Source: G013214665 sp964649815
Lineage (GTDB): Bacteria > Pseudomonadota > Alphaproteobacteria > Rhodobacterales > Rhodobacteraceae
Direction of reading: 5' to 3'
Assembly (NCBI GenBank): GCA_964649815.1
Contig: CAZYQC010000097.1
Location: 1 to 7,950 of the forward strand
DNA: 7,950 nucleotides
The notes beneath the pieces were generated by a model. The model was given only the letters and a program-made list of their open reading frames with translations, had not been told where the DNA came from and made no database searches. Below are positions 1 to 5,404 of the stretch, in pieces. Numbering within the stretch: position 1 is the stretch's first letter; each line of letters begins with the position of its first letter. The translations under genes were made by a program, and so were the position numbers.

Positions 1-744
1 AAGCCCATCGTCGTCGTCCTGACGAGATGCGCTTTCTGGTTCGTCAAAGTTGACGAAGATGCCCAGCTGGTCTTGCAGGATGCGCGCAGCAAAAGCGACC
101 GCGTCATCAGGCGTCAAAGACCCGTCTGTTTCGACCTTCATCGTCAGCTTGTCATAGTCCAGAACCTGACCTTCGCGGGTCGGCTGAACGTCATAGCTGA
201 CCTTTTTGACCGGCGAATAGATCGCATCGATCGGGATCAACCCGATTGGCGCGTCTTCTGGCTTGTTTTTCTCTGCCGAAACATATCCTTTGCCGGTGTT
301 AACCGTCAGTTCCATGTAAACGTCAGCACCATCGTCCAAGTGACAAATCACGTGGTCGCGGTTCAAAACTTCGATGCCGGCTGTTTCCGAGATGTCGCCA
401 GCGGTCACAACGCCAGGCCCCTTTGCAGAAATCGACAGACGCTTTGGCCCTTCGACTTCCATGCGCAGGCTCACACCCTTCAGGTTCAACACGACGTCTG
501 TCACGTCTTCGCGCACGCCAGCGACGCTGGAGAACTCGTGCAAAACGTTGTCGATTTGAACAGATGTGATCGCGGCACCTTGCAACGACGACATCAAAAC
601 GCGACGCAGGGCGTTGCCCATTGTCAGGCCGAAACCACGCTCCAAAGGCTCAGCAACAACTGTTGCCTGGCGCATCGGATCGTTGCCTGGTTTCACTTCA
701 AGCTGCTGCGGCTTGATCAATTCCGCCCAGTTCTTGTGGATCAT
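1..744 (-). CDS. rpoA: RNA polymerase alpha subunit, 5' part (C-terminus outside window)
   Basis: The alpha subunit dimerises to start assembly of RNA polymerase core and contacts promoters and activators through its C-terminal domain. The reading frame starts at ATG 744 (MIHKNWAELIKPQQLEVKPG) and stays open to the window edge, giving 248 codons. This covers the whole N-terminal assembly domain, including the conserved GNALRRVLMSSLQGAAITSV segment at about residues 43-62, where the double arginine belongs to the assembly interface. It ends in an acidic linker (QDDDDGL). The DNA-binding C-terminal domain and the stop are not in the window. A GGAGGG ribosome-binding site lies unusually close, 3-4 nt before the ATG. 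It follows rpsK after a 112-nt leader with a strong hairpin. The usual downstream partner rplQ would lie off the left edge. The identification is very secure. Confidence 0.97.
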   Translation of the reverse strand, partial: MIHKNWAELIKPQQLEVKPGNDPMRQATVVAEPLERGFGLTMGNALRRVLMSSLQGAAITSVQIDNVLHEFSSVAGVREDVTDVVLNLKGVSLRMEVEGPKRLSISAKGPGVVTAGDISETAGIEVLNRDHVICHLDDGADVYMELTVNTGKGYVSAEKNKPEDAPIGLIPIDAIYSPVKKVSYDVQPTREGQVLDYDKLTMKVETDGSLTPDDAVAFAARILQDQLGIFVNFDEPESASRQDDDDGL

Positions 745-813
745 GTTCCCTCCATTCCTGCCTGTCCCCATGTCCCAAGGTCAGGCGCCCGAGGTTTCAA
801 ATTCGAATGAGAC

Positions 814-839
814 CAGGCCACGTGCGTCCACGCGGCCTG
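814..839 (-). promoter_or_regulatory. Leader hairpin between rpsK and rpoA
   Basis: An inverted repeat has arms CAGGCC/GGCCTG and CGTG/CACG around a 4-nt loop. In the minus-strand RNA the one odd pair is a G-U wobble, giving about 11 continuous base pairs. In the plus-strand RNA the same position is an A-C mismatch. No U-tract follows it in the sense direction, so it is not a classical terminator for rpsK. It could be a processing or stability element, or an attenuator that tunes rpoA relative to the ribosomal genes. On the plus strand it is followed by ATTTTTG, so it could also stop antisense transcription. The function is inferred from structure only. Confidence 0.5.
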
Positions 840-856
840 ATTTTTGAAATCTAAAT

Positions 857-1246
857 TTAGACGCGGCGGCGCTTTGGCGGGCGAACGCCGTTATGCGCAA
901 TCGGTGTCACGTCGCGGATCGAAGTGATTGTAAAGCCAACGGCGGCCAAAGCGCGCAACGCGCTTTCACGGCCAGAACCAGGGCCCTGTACTTCGACTTC
1001 GAGCGTCTTGACGCCGTGTTCTTGGGCTTTGCGACCGGCGTCTTCTGCGGCCATCTGCGCCGCGTATGGCGTAGATTTACGAGAGCCTTTGAAACCCATC
1101 GTACCAGCAGAAGACCAAGAGATCGCGTTGCCTTGAACGTCCGAGATCAAAATCTTGGTGTTGTTGAAAGAAGAGTTAACATGCGCCACGCCAGTGGCGA
1201 TGTTCTTGGAGACCTTGCGCTTACCGCGCCGTGCATCACGTGCCAT
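857..1246 (-). CDS. rpsK: 30S ribosomal protein S11 (uS11)
   Basis: S11 sits on the platform of the small subunit near the mRNA exit, next to S7 and S18. The 129-residue product is the normal full length. It shows the family core: GVAHVNSSFNNTKILISDVQGN at about residues 19-40, SSAGTMGFKGSRKSTPYAAQ at about 45-64, GPGSGRESALRAL at about 88-100, and the basic end PIAHNGVRPPKRRRV. The start at ATG 1246 is fixed by a TAAGGAG motif that overlaps the rpsM stop codon; only 12 nt separate the two genes, so they are co-transcribed and probably translationally coupled. Downstream is rpoA, the usual alpha-operon order. Nothing in the protein is unusual. Confidence 0.98.
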   Translation of the reverse strand: MARDARRGKRKVSKNIATGVAHVNSSFNNTKILISDVQGNAISWSSAGTMGFKGSRKSTPYAAQMAAEDAGRKAQEHGVKTLEVEVQGPGSGRESALRALAAVGFTITSIRDVTPIAHNGVRPPKRRRV

Positions 1247-1258
1247 TCTCGCGTCTCC

Positions 1259-1627
1259 TTATTTCTTCTTACCGGCAATGGCCTTTGCGGGGCCTTTGCG
1301 GGTGCGTGCGTTGGTGTGTGTGCGCTGACCGCGAACCGGCAGGTTCCGGCGGTGACGCAGGCCGCGATAGCAACCCAGGTCCATCAGACGCTTGACGTTC
1401 ATCTGAACTTCACGACGCAAGTCACCTTCAACGGTGTAGTTAGCATCGATGTGTTCACGGATCTGAAGGACTTCGGAGTCGCTCAGTTCGTTGACGCGAC
1501 GCGCTGGGTCAATCCCAACAGCTTCGCAGATGCTTTTTGCGGATGTATGACCGATGCCTGTGATATAGGTCAGAGCAATCGGAACCCGTTTGGCGGTGGG
1601 GATGTTCACCCCTGCAATACGTGCCAC
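1259..1627 (-). CDS. rpsM: 30S ribosomal protein S13 (uS13), GTG start
   Basis: S13 is in the head of the small subunit, where it contacts the P-site tRNA and forms bridges to the large subunit through L5. The product is 122 residues. It begins (M)ARIAGVNIPTAKRV and carries the helix-two-turn-helix region YITGIGHTSAKSIC at about 21-34, the GCYRGLRHRRNLPVRGQRTHTNARTRKGP signature at about 86-113, and a lysine-rich tail. The correct start is the GTG at 1627. An in-frame ATG at 1678 would add 17 residues that are not part of the family. An AAGGA motif lies 9 nt before the GTG. The gene opens the rpsM-rpsK-rpoA unit and is separated from adk by 185 nt holding a candidate promoter. Confidence 0.97.
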   Translation of the reverse strand: MARIAGVNIPTAKRVPIALTYITGIGHTSAKSICEAVGIDPARRVNELSDSEVLQIREHIDANYTVEGDLRREVQMNVKRLMDLGCYRGLRHRRNLPVRGQRTHTNARTRKGPAKAIAGKKK

Positions 1628-1636
1628 GTGGCATTT

Positions 1637-1641
1637 TCCTT
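1637..1641 (-). promoter_or_regulatory. Ribosome-binding site deciding the rpsM GTG start
   Basis: The motif AAGGA ends 9 nt before the GTG at 1627. It supports that codon rather than the upstream in-frame ATG at 1678 as the start of S13. An out-of-frame ATG (1635-1633) also lies between the motif and the GTG, but its frame does not give S13. Confidence 0.7.
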
Positions 1642-1729
1642 TTCGTTGCGAGCCCGTAACGCCAGGCCCTTTTTTCACAACATAAGGCCCAAGGATTTTC
1701 GCCCCCGGGCCGCAGCTGATCAGGTGATC

Positions 1730-1750
1730 TGACCGAGCGCGACTCGGTCA
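1730..1750. repeat. Perfect inverted repeat in the rpsM leader
   Basis: The arms TGACCGAG and CTCGGTCA (8 bp, perfect) flank a 5-nt GC-rich loop. It lies about 105 nt before the rpsM start, inside the presumed transcript leader. No T-run follows it in the minus direction, so it is unlikely to terminate adk transcription. Possible roles are an RNA stability element or a protein-binding dyad. No similarity to the S4-binding pseudoknot of the enterobacterial alpha operon is evident by eye. Confidence 0.5.
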
Positions 1751-1774
1751 TTTGATTCTCATACGAGATGGCGT

Positions 1775-1803
1775 GAGATATGAAGCTTAGGGCAAGCCGT
1801 CAA
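1775..1803 (-). promoter_or_regulatory. Candidate sigma70-type promoter for rpsM-rpsK-rpoA
   Basis: Just after the adk stop, the minus strand reads TTGACG (1803-1798), a 17-nt spacer, then TATCTC (1780-1775). The -35 box is close to consensus; the -10 box keeps only TAT. It would give a leader of roughly 140 nt ahead of rpsM. This fits the unusually wide 185-nt gap, but readthrough from adk is equally possible because no terminator is visible between them. Confidence 0.35.
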
Positions 1804-1812
1804 GACCTGATT

Positions 1813-2391
1813 TCAAGCATCAAGAATTGACGCAATGCTAGCCCGTACATCTTCGATTGAGCCAAGCCCGTCCGTCTTGGTCAGCAAGCCCTTGGCATAG
1901 TAATACCCAATCAGCGGAGACGTCTTTTTATAGTACTCCATCAAGCGGATCTTGAGGCTTTCTTCGTTGTCGTCGGCACGCGCTTCTTTGCCCGCAGCCC
2001 GAGCCTCTTCGGCACGACCGACGATCCGCTGAACCAGCACCTCGTCGTTCACTTCGAGCTCGATCACCGCATCCAGGCTCTGACCTTGCTCGGCCAGCAA
2101 TTCGCCCAAGGCATCGGCCTGCGCCAGCGTGCGCGGGAACCCATCAAAGATAAAGCCTTCGGTTTCGACGGTCTCAAGCTGTTCGCGGATGAGGCCGATG
2201 ACAATCTCATCGGTGACGAGTTCGCCACGGTCCATGACATCGGCAACGATCTTGCCCATCTCTGTGCCGCTTGTGCGCGCTGCACGAAGCATGTCGCCGG
2301 TTGAAAGCTGCGTCATGCCGCGGGTTTCAACAAGATTTTGCGCTTGCGTGCCTTTGCCCGCGCCGGGAGGTCCAAGGAGTATTATATTCAT
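1813..2391 (-). CDS. adk: Adenylate kinase, short-LID form
   Basis: Adenylate kinase converts ATP + AMP to two ADP in the cytoplasm and keeps the adenylate pool balanced. The product has 192 residues. The P-loop GPPGAGKGT is at residues 7-15, the AMP-binding segment QLSTGDMLRAA at 28-38, the DGFPRT motif at 83-88, and LID-region arginines in GRAEE (about 115-119) and RADDNEESLKIR (128-139). The LID is the short type, without the roughly 27-residue insertion and metal-binding cysteines of the long bacterial form. The gene overlaps the secY stop by four bases (ATGA), which implies translational coupling. The secY-adk pair is common in many bacteria. All catalytic motifs are present. Confidence 0.97.
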   Translation of the reverse strand: MNIILLGPPGAGKGTQAQNLVETRGMTQLSTGDMLRAARTSGTEMGKIVADVMDRGELVTDEIVIGLIREQLETVETEGFIFDGFPRTLAQADALGELLAEQGQSLDAVIELEVNDEVLVQRIVGRAEEARAAGKEARADDNEESLKIRLMEYYKKTSPLIGYYYAKGLLTKTDGLGSIEDVRASIASILDA

Positions 2392-3755
2392 CTACGCACC
2401 GGGTTCTTCTTTCCACGGCGCTTACTGCCAGACTTCCCGCGCAATTGCGAGCGCTCAATGAGCCCTTCGTACTGGTGCGCCAAAAGGTGGCTTTGCACCT
2501 GCTGGATTGTGTCCATTGTCACCGAAACAACAATCAGGACGGATGTGCCGCCGAAGTAAAACGGAATGGCGAACTGGCCTCGCAAGATTTCCGGCAAGAT
2601 ACAGACCGCCGCAAGATACGCCGAGCCAAGCACCAGAACACGGTTCACAACGTATTCAAGGTATTCAGCCGTCTTCTTGCCAGGACGAATTCCTGGAACA
2701 AACCCGTTCTGGTTCTTGAGGTTCTCCGCAACATCGTCAGGCTTAAACGCCACGTTGAAGGTGTAGAAATACGCAAAGAAAACGATCATCAAAACAAAGA
2801 AGATCAGGTACAAAGGCTGGCCGGGGCCAAAATTGGCCAACAGCCAGGACATCACCGGGTTTGTTGAATTGCCAGAGAAGGTCGAGATCGTCACAGGCAA
2901 CAACAAAAGTGAGCTTGCAAAGATCGCAGGGATAACGCCCGACGGGTTCACTTTGACGGGCAAATGGCTTGACCCACCGTCATAGATCTTCATGCCCACT
3001 TGGCGGCGCGGATACTGGATGTGGATCTTGCGCTGCGCCCGTTCCATAAAGACGACGAACGTGATTGTGGCGATAACCATCAAGATCACGCCGATGATCA
3101 CAGCCGGGCTCAGCGCGCCCGAGCGACCAGATGCAAAGAACTGCGCCAATGCCGCGGGCAGCTCTGCGATAATGCCCACGAAAATGATCAACGAAATGCC
3201 GTTGCCGACGCCGCGGGCGGTGATTTGCTCGCCCAACCACATCAGGAACATCGTGCCGCCAACCAAGGTGATCACGGTCGATGCCTGGAAGAACGCGCCA
3301 GGATTTGTCGCCAAATCCCCCGTTTCAAGCGAAACCGCTAGGCCATAGGCCTGCAACGTTGCCAGAGCGACGGTGCCATAGCGCGTATACTGGTTGATCT
3401 TTTTGCGCCCCTGCTCGCCCTCTTTTTTCAGCTGTTCCAATTGCGGAACCATAGACGTCAGTAGCTGAACAATGATCGAGGCCGAGATGTAAGGCATAAT
3501 GCCTAGCGCAAAGATGCCCATCCGGCCCAAAGCACCGCCCGTAAACATAGAGACCATGCCGCCAATACCTTGGCCGGCTTGATCCATGAACTGACGCAGA
3601 GCAAAACCGTCGATACCGGGCACAGGGATAAAGGTTCCCAAACGGTAAACGATCAAAAGACCAAGCGTGAATAGAATGCGGTTACGAAGATCCGTGGCCT
3701 TGCCCAACGCAGACCAAGACGTGTTGGCGGCCATGTTCTCGACGGCGGATACCAT
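2388..3755 (-). CDS. secY: Preprotein translocase subunit SecY
   Basis: SecY is the pore-forming subunit of the SecYEG channel in the inner membrane, used by the SecA post-translational and SRP co-translational routes. The product has 455 residues and ten expected membrane helices. Recognisable family segments are RNRILFTLGLLIVYRLGTFIPVPG (about 24-47), GIFALGIMPYISASIIVQLL (80-99), WLGEQITARGVGNGISLIIF (173-192), the cytoplasmic loop with IQYPRRQVG, and NGFVPGIRPGKKTAEYLE. It ends in a strongly basic cytoplasmic tail (KSGSKRRGKKNPVRR). The start at ATG 3755 has AAGGAA 10 nt upstream. Its TGA overlaps the adk ATG. The 134-nt gap from rplO carries hairpins that could adjust its output relative to the ribosomal genes. 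Confidence 0.98.
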   Translation of the reverse strand: MVSAVENMAANTSWSALGKATDLRNRILFTLGLLIVYRLGTFIPVPGIDGFALRQFMDQAGQGIGGMVSMFTGGALGRMGIFALGIMPYISASIIVQLLTSMVPQLEQLKKEGEQGRKKINQYTRYGTVALATLQAYGLAVSLETGDLATNPGAFFQASTVITLVGGTMFLMWLGEQITARGVGNGISLIIFVGIIAELPAALAQFFASGRSGALSPAVIIGVILMVIATITFVVFMERAQRKIHIQYPRRQVGMKIYDGGSSHLPVKVNPSGVIPAIFASSLLLLPVTISTFSGNSTNPVMSWLLANFGPGQPLYLIFFVLMIVFFAYFYTFNVAFKPDDVAENLKNQNGFVPGIRPGKKTAEYLEYVVNRVLVLGSAYLAAVCILPEILRGQFAIPFYFGGTSVLIVVSVTMDTIQQVQSHLLAHQYEGLIERSQLRGKSGSKRRGKKNPVRR

Positions 3756-3785
3756 GTGAGATGCGTTCCTTGTCGTCTATGCAAA

Positions 3786-3817
3786 GCGCCGCCCAGCGAG
3801 GTTCTCGCGAGCGGCGC
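3786..3817. repeat. Two-part hairpin in the secY leader
   Basis: The outer arms GCGCCGC/GCGGCGC (7 bp) enclose a small asymmetric internal loop, then inner arms GCGAG/CTCGC (5 bp) with a 3-nt loop. It sits about 15 nt upstream of the secY Shine-Dalgarno motif. In the sense (minus) direction it is followed by only three T residues, so it is at best a weak terminator or attenuator. A processing or stability role is as likely. A smaller hairpin (GGCGG/CCGCC) lies farther upstream at 3842-3856. Confidence 0.5.
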
Positions 3818-3841
3818 GTTAAAAACCTGATGTGTCATTTA

Positions 3842-3856
3842 GGCGGAAAACCCGCC
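3842..3856. repeat. Small GC-rich hairpin after rplO
   Basis: A 5-bp stem (GGCGG/CCGCC) with a 5-nt loop lies 33 nt downstream of the rplO stop, before the larger secY-leader hairpin. In the minus direction it is followed by TAAATG and not by a U-tract, so it does not look like an efficient terminator. Confidence 0.3.
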
Positions 3857-3889
3857 GCCCACAAGGCGACACACCGATTGGTGAGTGGC

Positions 3890-4351
3890 TTACGCCGCCG
3901 CCGTTGTGAGGCTACCGCCGGCTTTCTCGACCGCTTCTACGGCCGACTTGGATGCGCCGGTGACTTGCAGCTCAACTTTTGCAGTGATTTCGCCCTTGGC
4001 AAGCACACGGACGCCGTCCAATTTGCGGCGCACCAGGCCGGATGCGACAAGCGCGTCTTCTGTGATCGCTGCTTTTGCGTCCAGCTTGCCTGCGTCGATG
4101 AACTTTTGGATCAAGCCCAGGTTCACAACCGCAAAGCTCTTGCGGTTTGGCTTGTTAAAGCCACGCTTTGGCAAACGCTGATACAAAGGCATTTGGCCGC
4201 CTTCGTAACCATTGATCGATACACCTGAGCGGGATTTCTGACCTTTGATACCGCGGCCACCCATTTTACCTTTGCCCGAACCTGGGCCACGGCCAATGCG
4301 TTTCTTCCGCTGTGTTGCGCCTTCGTTATCGCGCAGTTCATTCAATTTCAT
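3890..4351 (-). CDS. rplO: 50S ribosomal protein L15 (uL15)
   Basis: L15 is a late-assembly protein of the large subunit that binds 23S rRNA. The product has 153 residues, within the normal range. It shows MKLNELRDNEGA at the start, the glycine/arginine/lysine-rich extension KKRIGRGPGSGKGKMGGRGIKGQKSRSG (about 16-43), then YEGGQMPLYQRLPKRGF (49-65) and an alanine-rich C-terminus. ATG 4351 is the start: it has AAGGAG at a 7-nt spacing and gives the conserved N-terminus. A longer frame from 4429 adds residues not found in the family. The normal upstream neighbours rpmD and rpsE are missing; instead a gene for an isomerase-like protein lies 176 nt upstream on the same strand. Downstream is secY, as usual. 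Confidence 0.97.
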   Translation of the reverse strand: MKLNELRDNEGATQRKKRIGRGPGSGKGKMGGRGIKGQKSRSGVSINGYEGGQMPLYQRLPKRGFNKPNRKSFAVVNLGLIQKFIDAGKLDAKAAITEDALVASGLVRRKLDGVRVLAKGEITAKVELQVTGASKSAVEAVEKAGGSLTTAAA

Positions 4352-4358
4352 AACGCTT

Positions 4359-4364
4359 CTCCTT
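4359..4364 (-). promoter_or_regulatory. Ribosome-binding site deciding the rplO start
   Basis: AAGGAG, 7 nt before ATG 4351, is a near-perfect Shine-Dalgarno motif. It favours this start over the upstream in-frame ATG at 4429. Confidence 0.75.
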
Positions 4365-4421
4365 CGCCGGATGTGACCCACGAAGCGAAACGGGCCAACC
4401 ACGGCATGTTTTGATGTGTCG

Positions 4422-4438
4422 CTGGCCACCGTGGCCAG
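4422..4438. repeat. Perfect dyad just downstream of the candidate rplO promoter
   Basis: CTGGCCAC and GTGGCCAG are perfect 8-bp inverted arms around a single base. The spacing is too tight for a full hairpin, which suits a dimeric DNA-binding protein, although a shorter RNA hairpin could also form. It starts about 9 nt after the candidate -10 box, where it would cover the first transcribed bases. Whether anything binds here is unknown. Confidence 0.4.
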
Positions 4439-4446
4439 ACCGGGGG

Positions 4447-4475
4447 CGTATAGACGAGGCCCTATTCTCGTTCAA
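4447..4475 (-). promoter_or_regulatory. Candidate sigma70-type promoter for rplO-secY-adk
   Basis: The minus strand has TTGAAC (4475-4470), a 17-nt spacer and TATACG (4452-4447), followed at once by the C/G-only run CCCCCGG. Each box matches consensus at four of six positions with optimal spacing. A GC-rich discriminator after the -10 box is typical of growth-rate-controlled and ppGpp-sensitive ribosomal promoters. The expected start would be near 4440, giving a leader of about 90 nt. If real, it lets rplO-secY-adk be expressed without the upstream ribosomal genes, which are absent here. Confidence 0.4.
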
Positions 4476-4527
4476 GAGGATTCTCGACTGCTGTGTCGGA
4501 CCCGTCCAAGCGATCTCGCCCAGAAAC

Positions 4528-5166
4528 TCAATTGACCGGCGGATTGGACCAGTTGGGCGCGGCAAAAGGCGTGACAAGCGCGCGTTCGATCATCTCCAGC
4601 CGGTCCTGTCCATAAAACACGTCGCCATCCACCACATATGTTGGCGAGCCAAAAACAGACGCCTGATAAGCGGCGTCAGTATTGGCTTTGTACATTTCGC
4701 CCATTTCGTCAGAACGCGCCCGCGTCAGCAGCGTTTTCGGGTCGTGGCCAAGCGTTTGTGCGACAGAGGCCAGAGACGCCGCGTCAGAAAGGTCTGCGTC
4801 ATCGCGCCAATGCGCCTCTAAGACGGCATGCGCCATCGCGTCGACCGCTGGCCCGGTATCACCCAACGCAAGGATCATACGGCTCGCCAATTCGTAATCC
4901 GCGTCGTGATGCGTTGGCCGGAATGGCACGACATCAACAGAGCGAAACTCTGCCCAACGCTCAATCTCTCGGCCGAAAAAGTAATCGACATGCGCTTGCG
5001 TGCGCTCTCTGAACGGCAGGCTTTTTTGCGCTTCAACAACAGGGCTAAGGGCAAAAGGCTTGTGAACCAGCGTGACATCGAAGCGCGCGCAGATCTCCAT
5101 CAAGCGCCGAGAGCCAAGATAGGCGTAAGCGGAATGCGCTGAATAATAGTATTCGATGATCGGCAT
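4528..5166 (-). CDS. 2-hydroxychromene-2-carboxylate isomerase / DsbA-family protein
   Basis: The 212-residue product resembles the kappa-GST-like branch of the thioredoxin fold, named after the naphthalene-pathway enzyme that isomerises 2-hydroxychromene-2-carboxylate with glutathione. Seen: an N-terminal strand and motif YYYSAHSAYAYLGSRRL (6-22), where Ser12 aligns with the glutathione-activating serine; a helical insert at about 50-150; and the C-terminal signature VFGSPTYVVDGDVFYGQDRL (171-190) with the probable cis-proline at 175. There is no CXXC, so it is not a disulfide oxidoreductase. ATG 5166 is chosen because AAAGGA lies 8 nt upstream and the motif then falls near residue 10; the frame is open back to 5322, but that extension looks non-coding. 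No aromatic-degradation genes are nearby, so its substrate is unknown. It may be co-transcribed into rplO, since no terminator follows it. Confidence 0.88.
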   Translation of the reverse strand: MPIIEYYYSAHSAYAYLGSRRLMEICARFDVTLVHKPFALSPVVEAQKSLPFRERTQAHVDYFFGREIERWAEFRSVDVVPFRPTHHDADYELASRMILALGDTGPAVDAMAHAVLEAHWRDDADLSDAASLASVAQTLGHDPKTLLTRARSDEMGEMYKANTDAAYQASVFGSPTYVVDGDVFYGQDRLEMIERALVTPFAAPNWSNPPVN

Positions 5167-5404
5167 TTTGGCGGTCCTTTCGCTCTGAGTTTTTGGTGCT
5201 TGTTCGCCGACAGCCCAAACTCCGATCATTGCATACTGCGGGTGCAAAAAGAATGTGCGTGGAGGCAAGTTCGGGAATTCCTGACTTTCCTTAAGGCCAC
5301 GCTGCACGCATGGTGAGCGCACATACGATGCGTCGCAATTTCAGGCGCGTTCAAAAAAGACGATTTATAAACGGCCTCCGGGCCACAGCATTTGAGATAA
5401 GATA
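5167..5404. other. Divergent intergenic region between isomerase and membrane-protein genes
   Basis: These 238 bases separate two genes that point away from each other, so both promoters should lie here. I see the isomerase Shine-Dalgarno motif AAAGGA (5180-5175, minus), a TATAAA at 5366-5371 that could be a -10 box for the plus-strand gene but lacks a convincing -35 box, and a 6-bp dyad ACGCAT/ATGCGT at 5306-5333 with a 16-nt spacer. No gene, repeat, tRNA or mobile-element end is recognisable. If the surrounding arrangement arose by a rearrangement or assembly join, this is one plausible place for the junction. Confidence 0.3.

Noticed and set aside
73..810. 245-codon open frame on the plus strand opposite rpoA
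   Set aside because: Lies almost wholly over the rpoA coding sequence in the opposite direction; rpoA is certain and the antisense product resembles nothing.
893..1732. 279-codon open frame on the plus strand opposite rpsK and rpsM
   Set aside because: It is fully antisense to two unmistakable ribosomal genes, its translation is Cys/His/Arg-rich with no recognisable motif, and it lacks a ribosome-binding site. It arises from codon bias on the other strand.
1730..1750. Intrinsic terminator for secY-adk
   Set aside because: The stem is good but no T-run follows on the minus strand, so it is kept only as an inverted repeat.
1509..1751. 80-codon minus-strand frame starting in the rpsM leader (MTESRSVRSPDQL...)
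   Set aside because: Overlaps the start of rpsM in another frame, has no ribosome-binding site, and becomes an obvious frame-shifted reading of S13.
2271..2867. 198-codon open frame on the plus strand opposite adk and secY
   Set aside because: It spans the junction of two clear minus-strand genes and has no coding signs of its own.
4352..4429. 26-residue N-terminal extension of L15 from an upstream ATG
   Set aside because: AAGGAG lies directly before ATG 4351, and MKLNELRDNEGA is the normal L15 beginning; the extension covers the leader.
4352..4527. Possible remnant of rpmD (L30) or rpsE upstream of rplO
   Set aside because: No frame of this stretch shows L30 or S5 signatures; the sequence reads as a leader with promoter-like boxes.
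5167..5322. 52-residue N-terminal extension of the isomerase-family protein
   Set aside because: The family motif normally lies about ten residues from the start, AAAGGA precedes ATG 5166, and the extension has no signal-peptide character.
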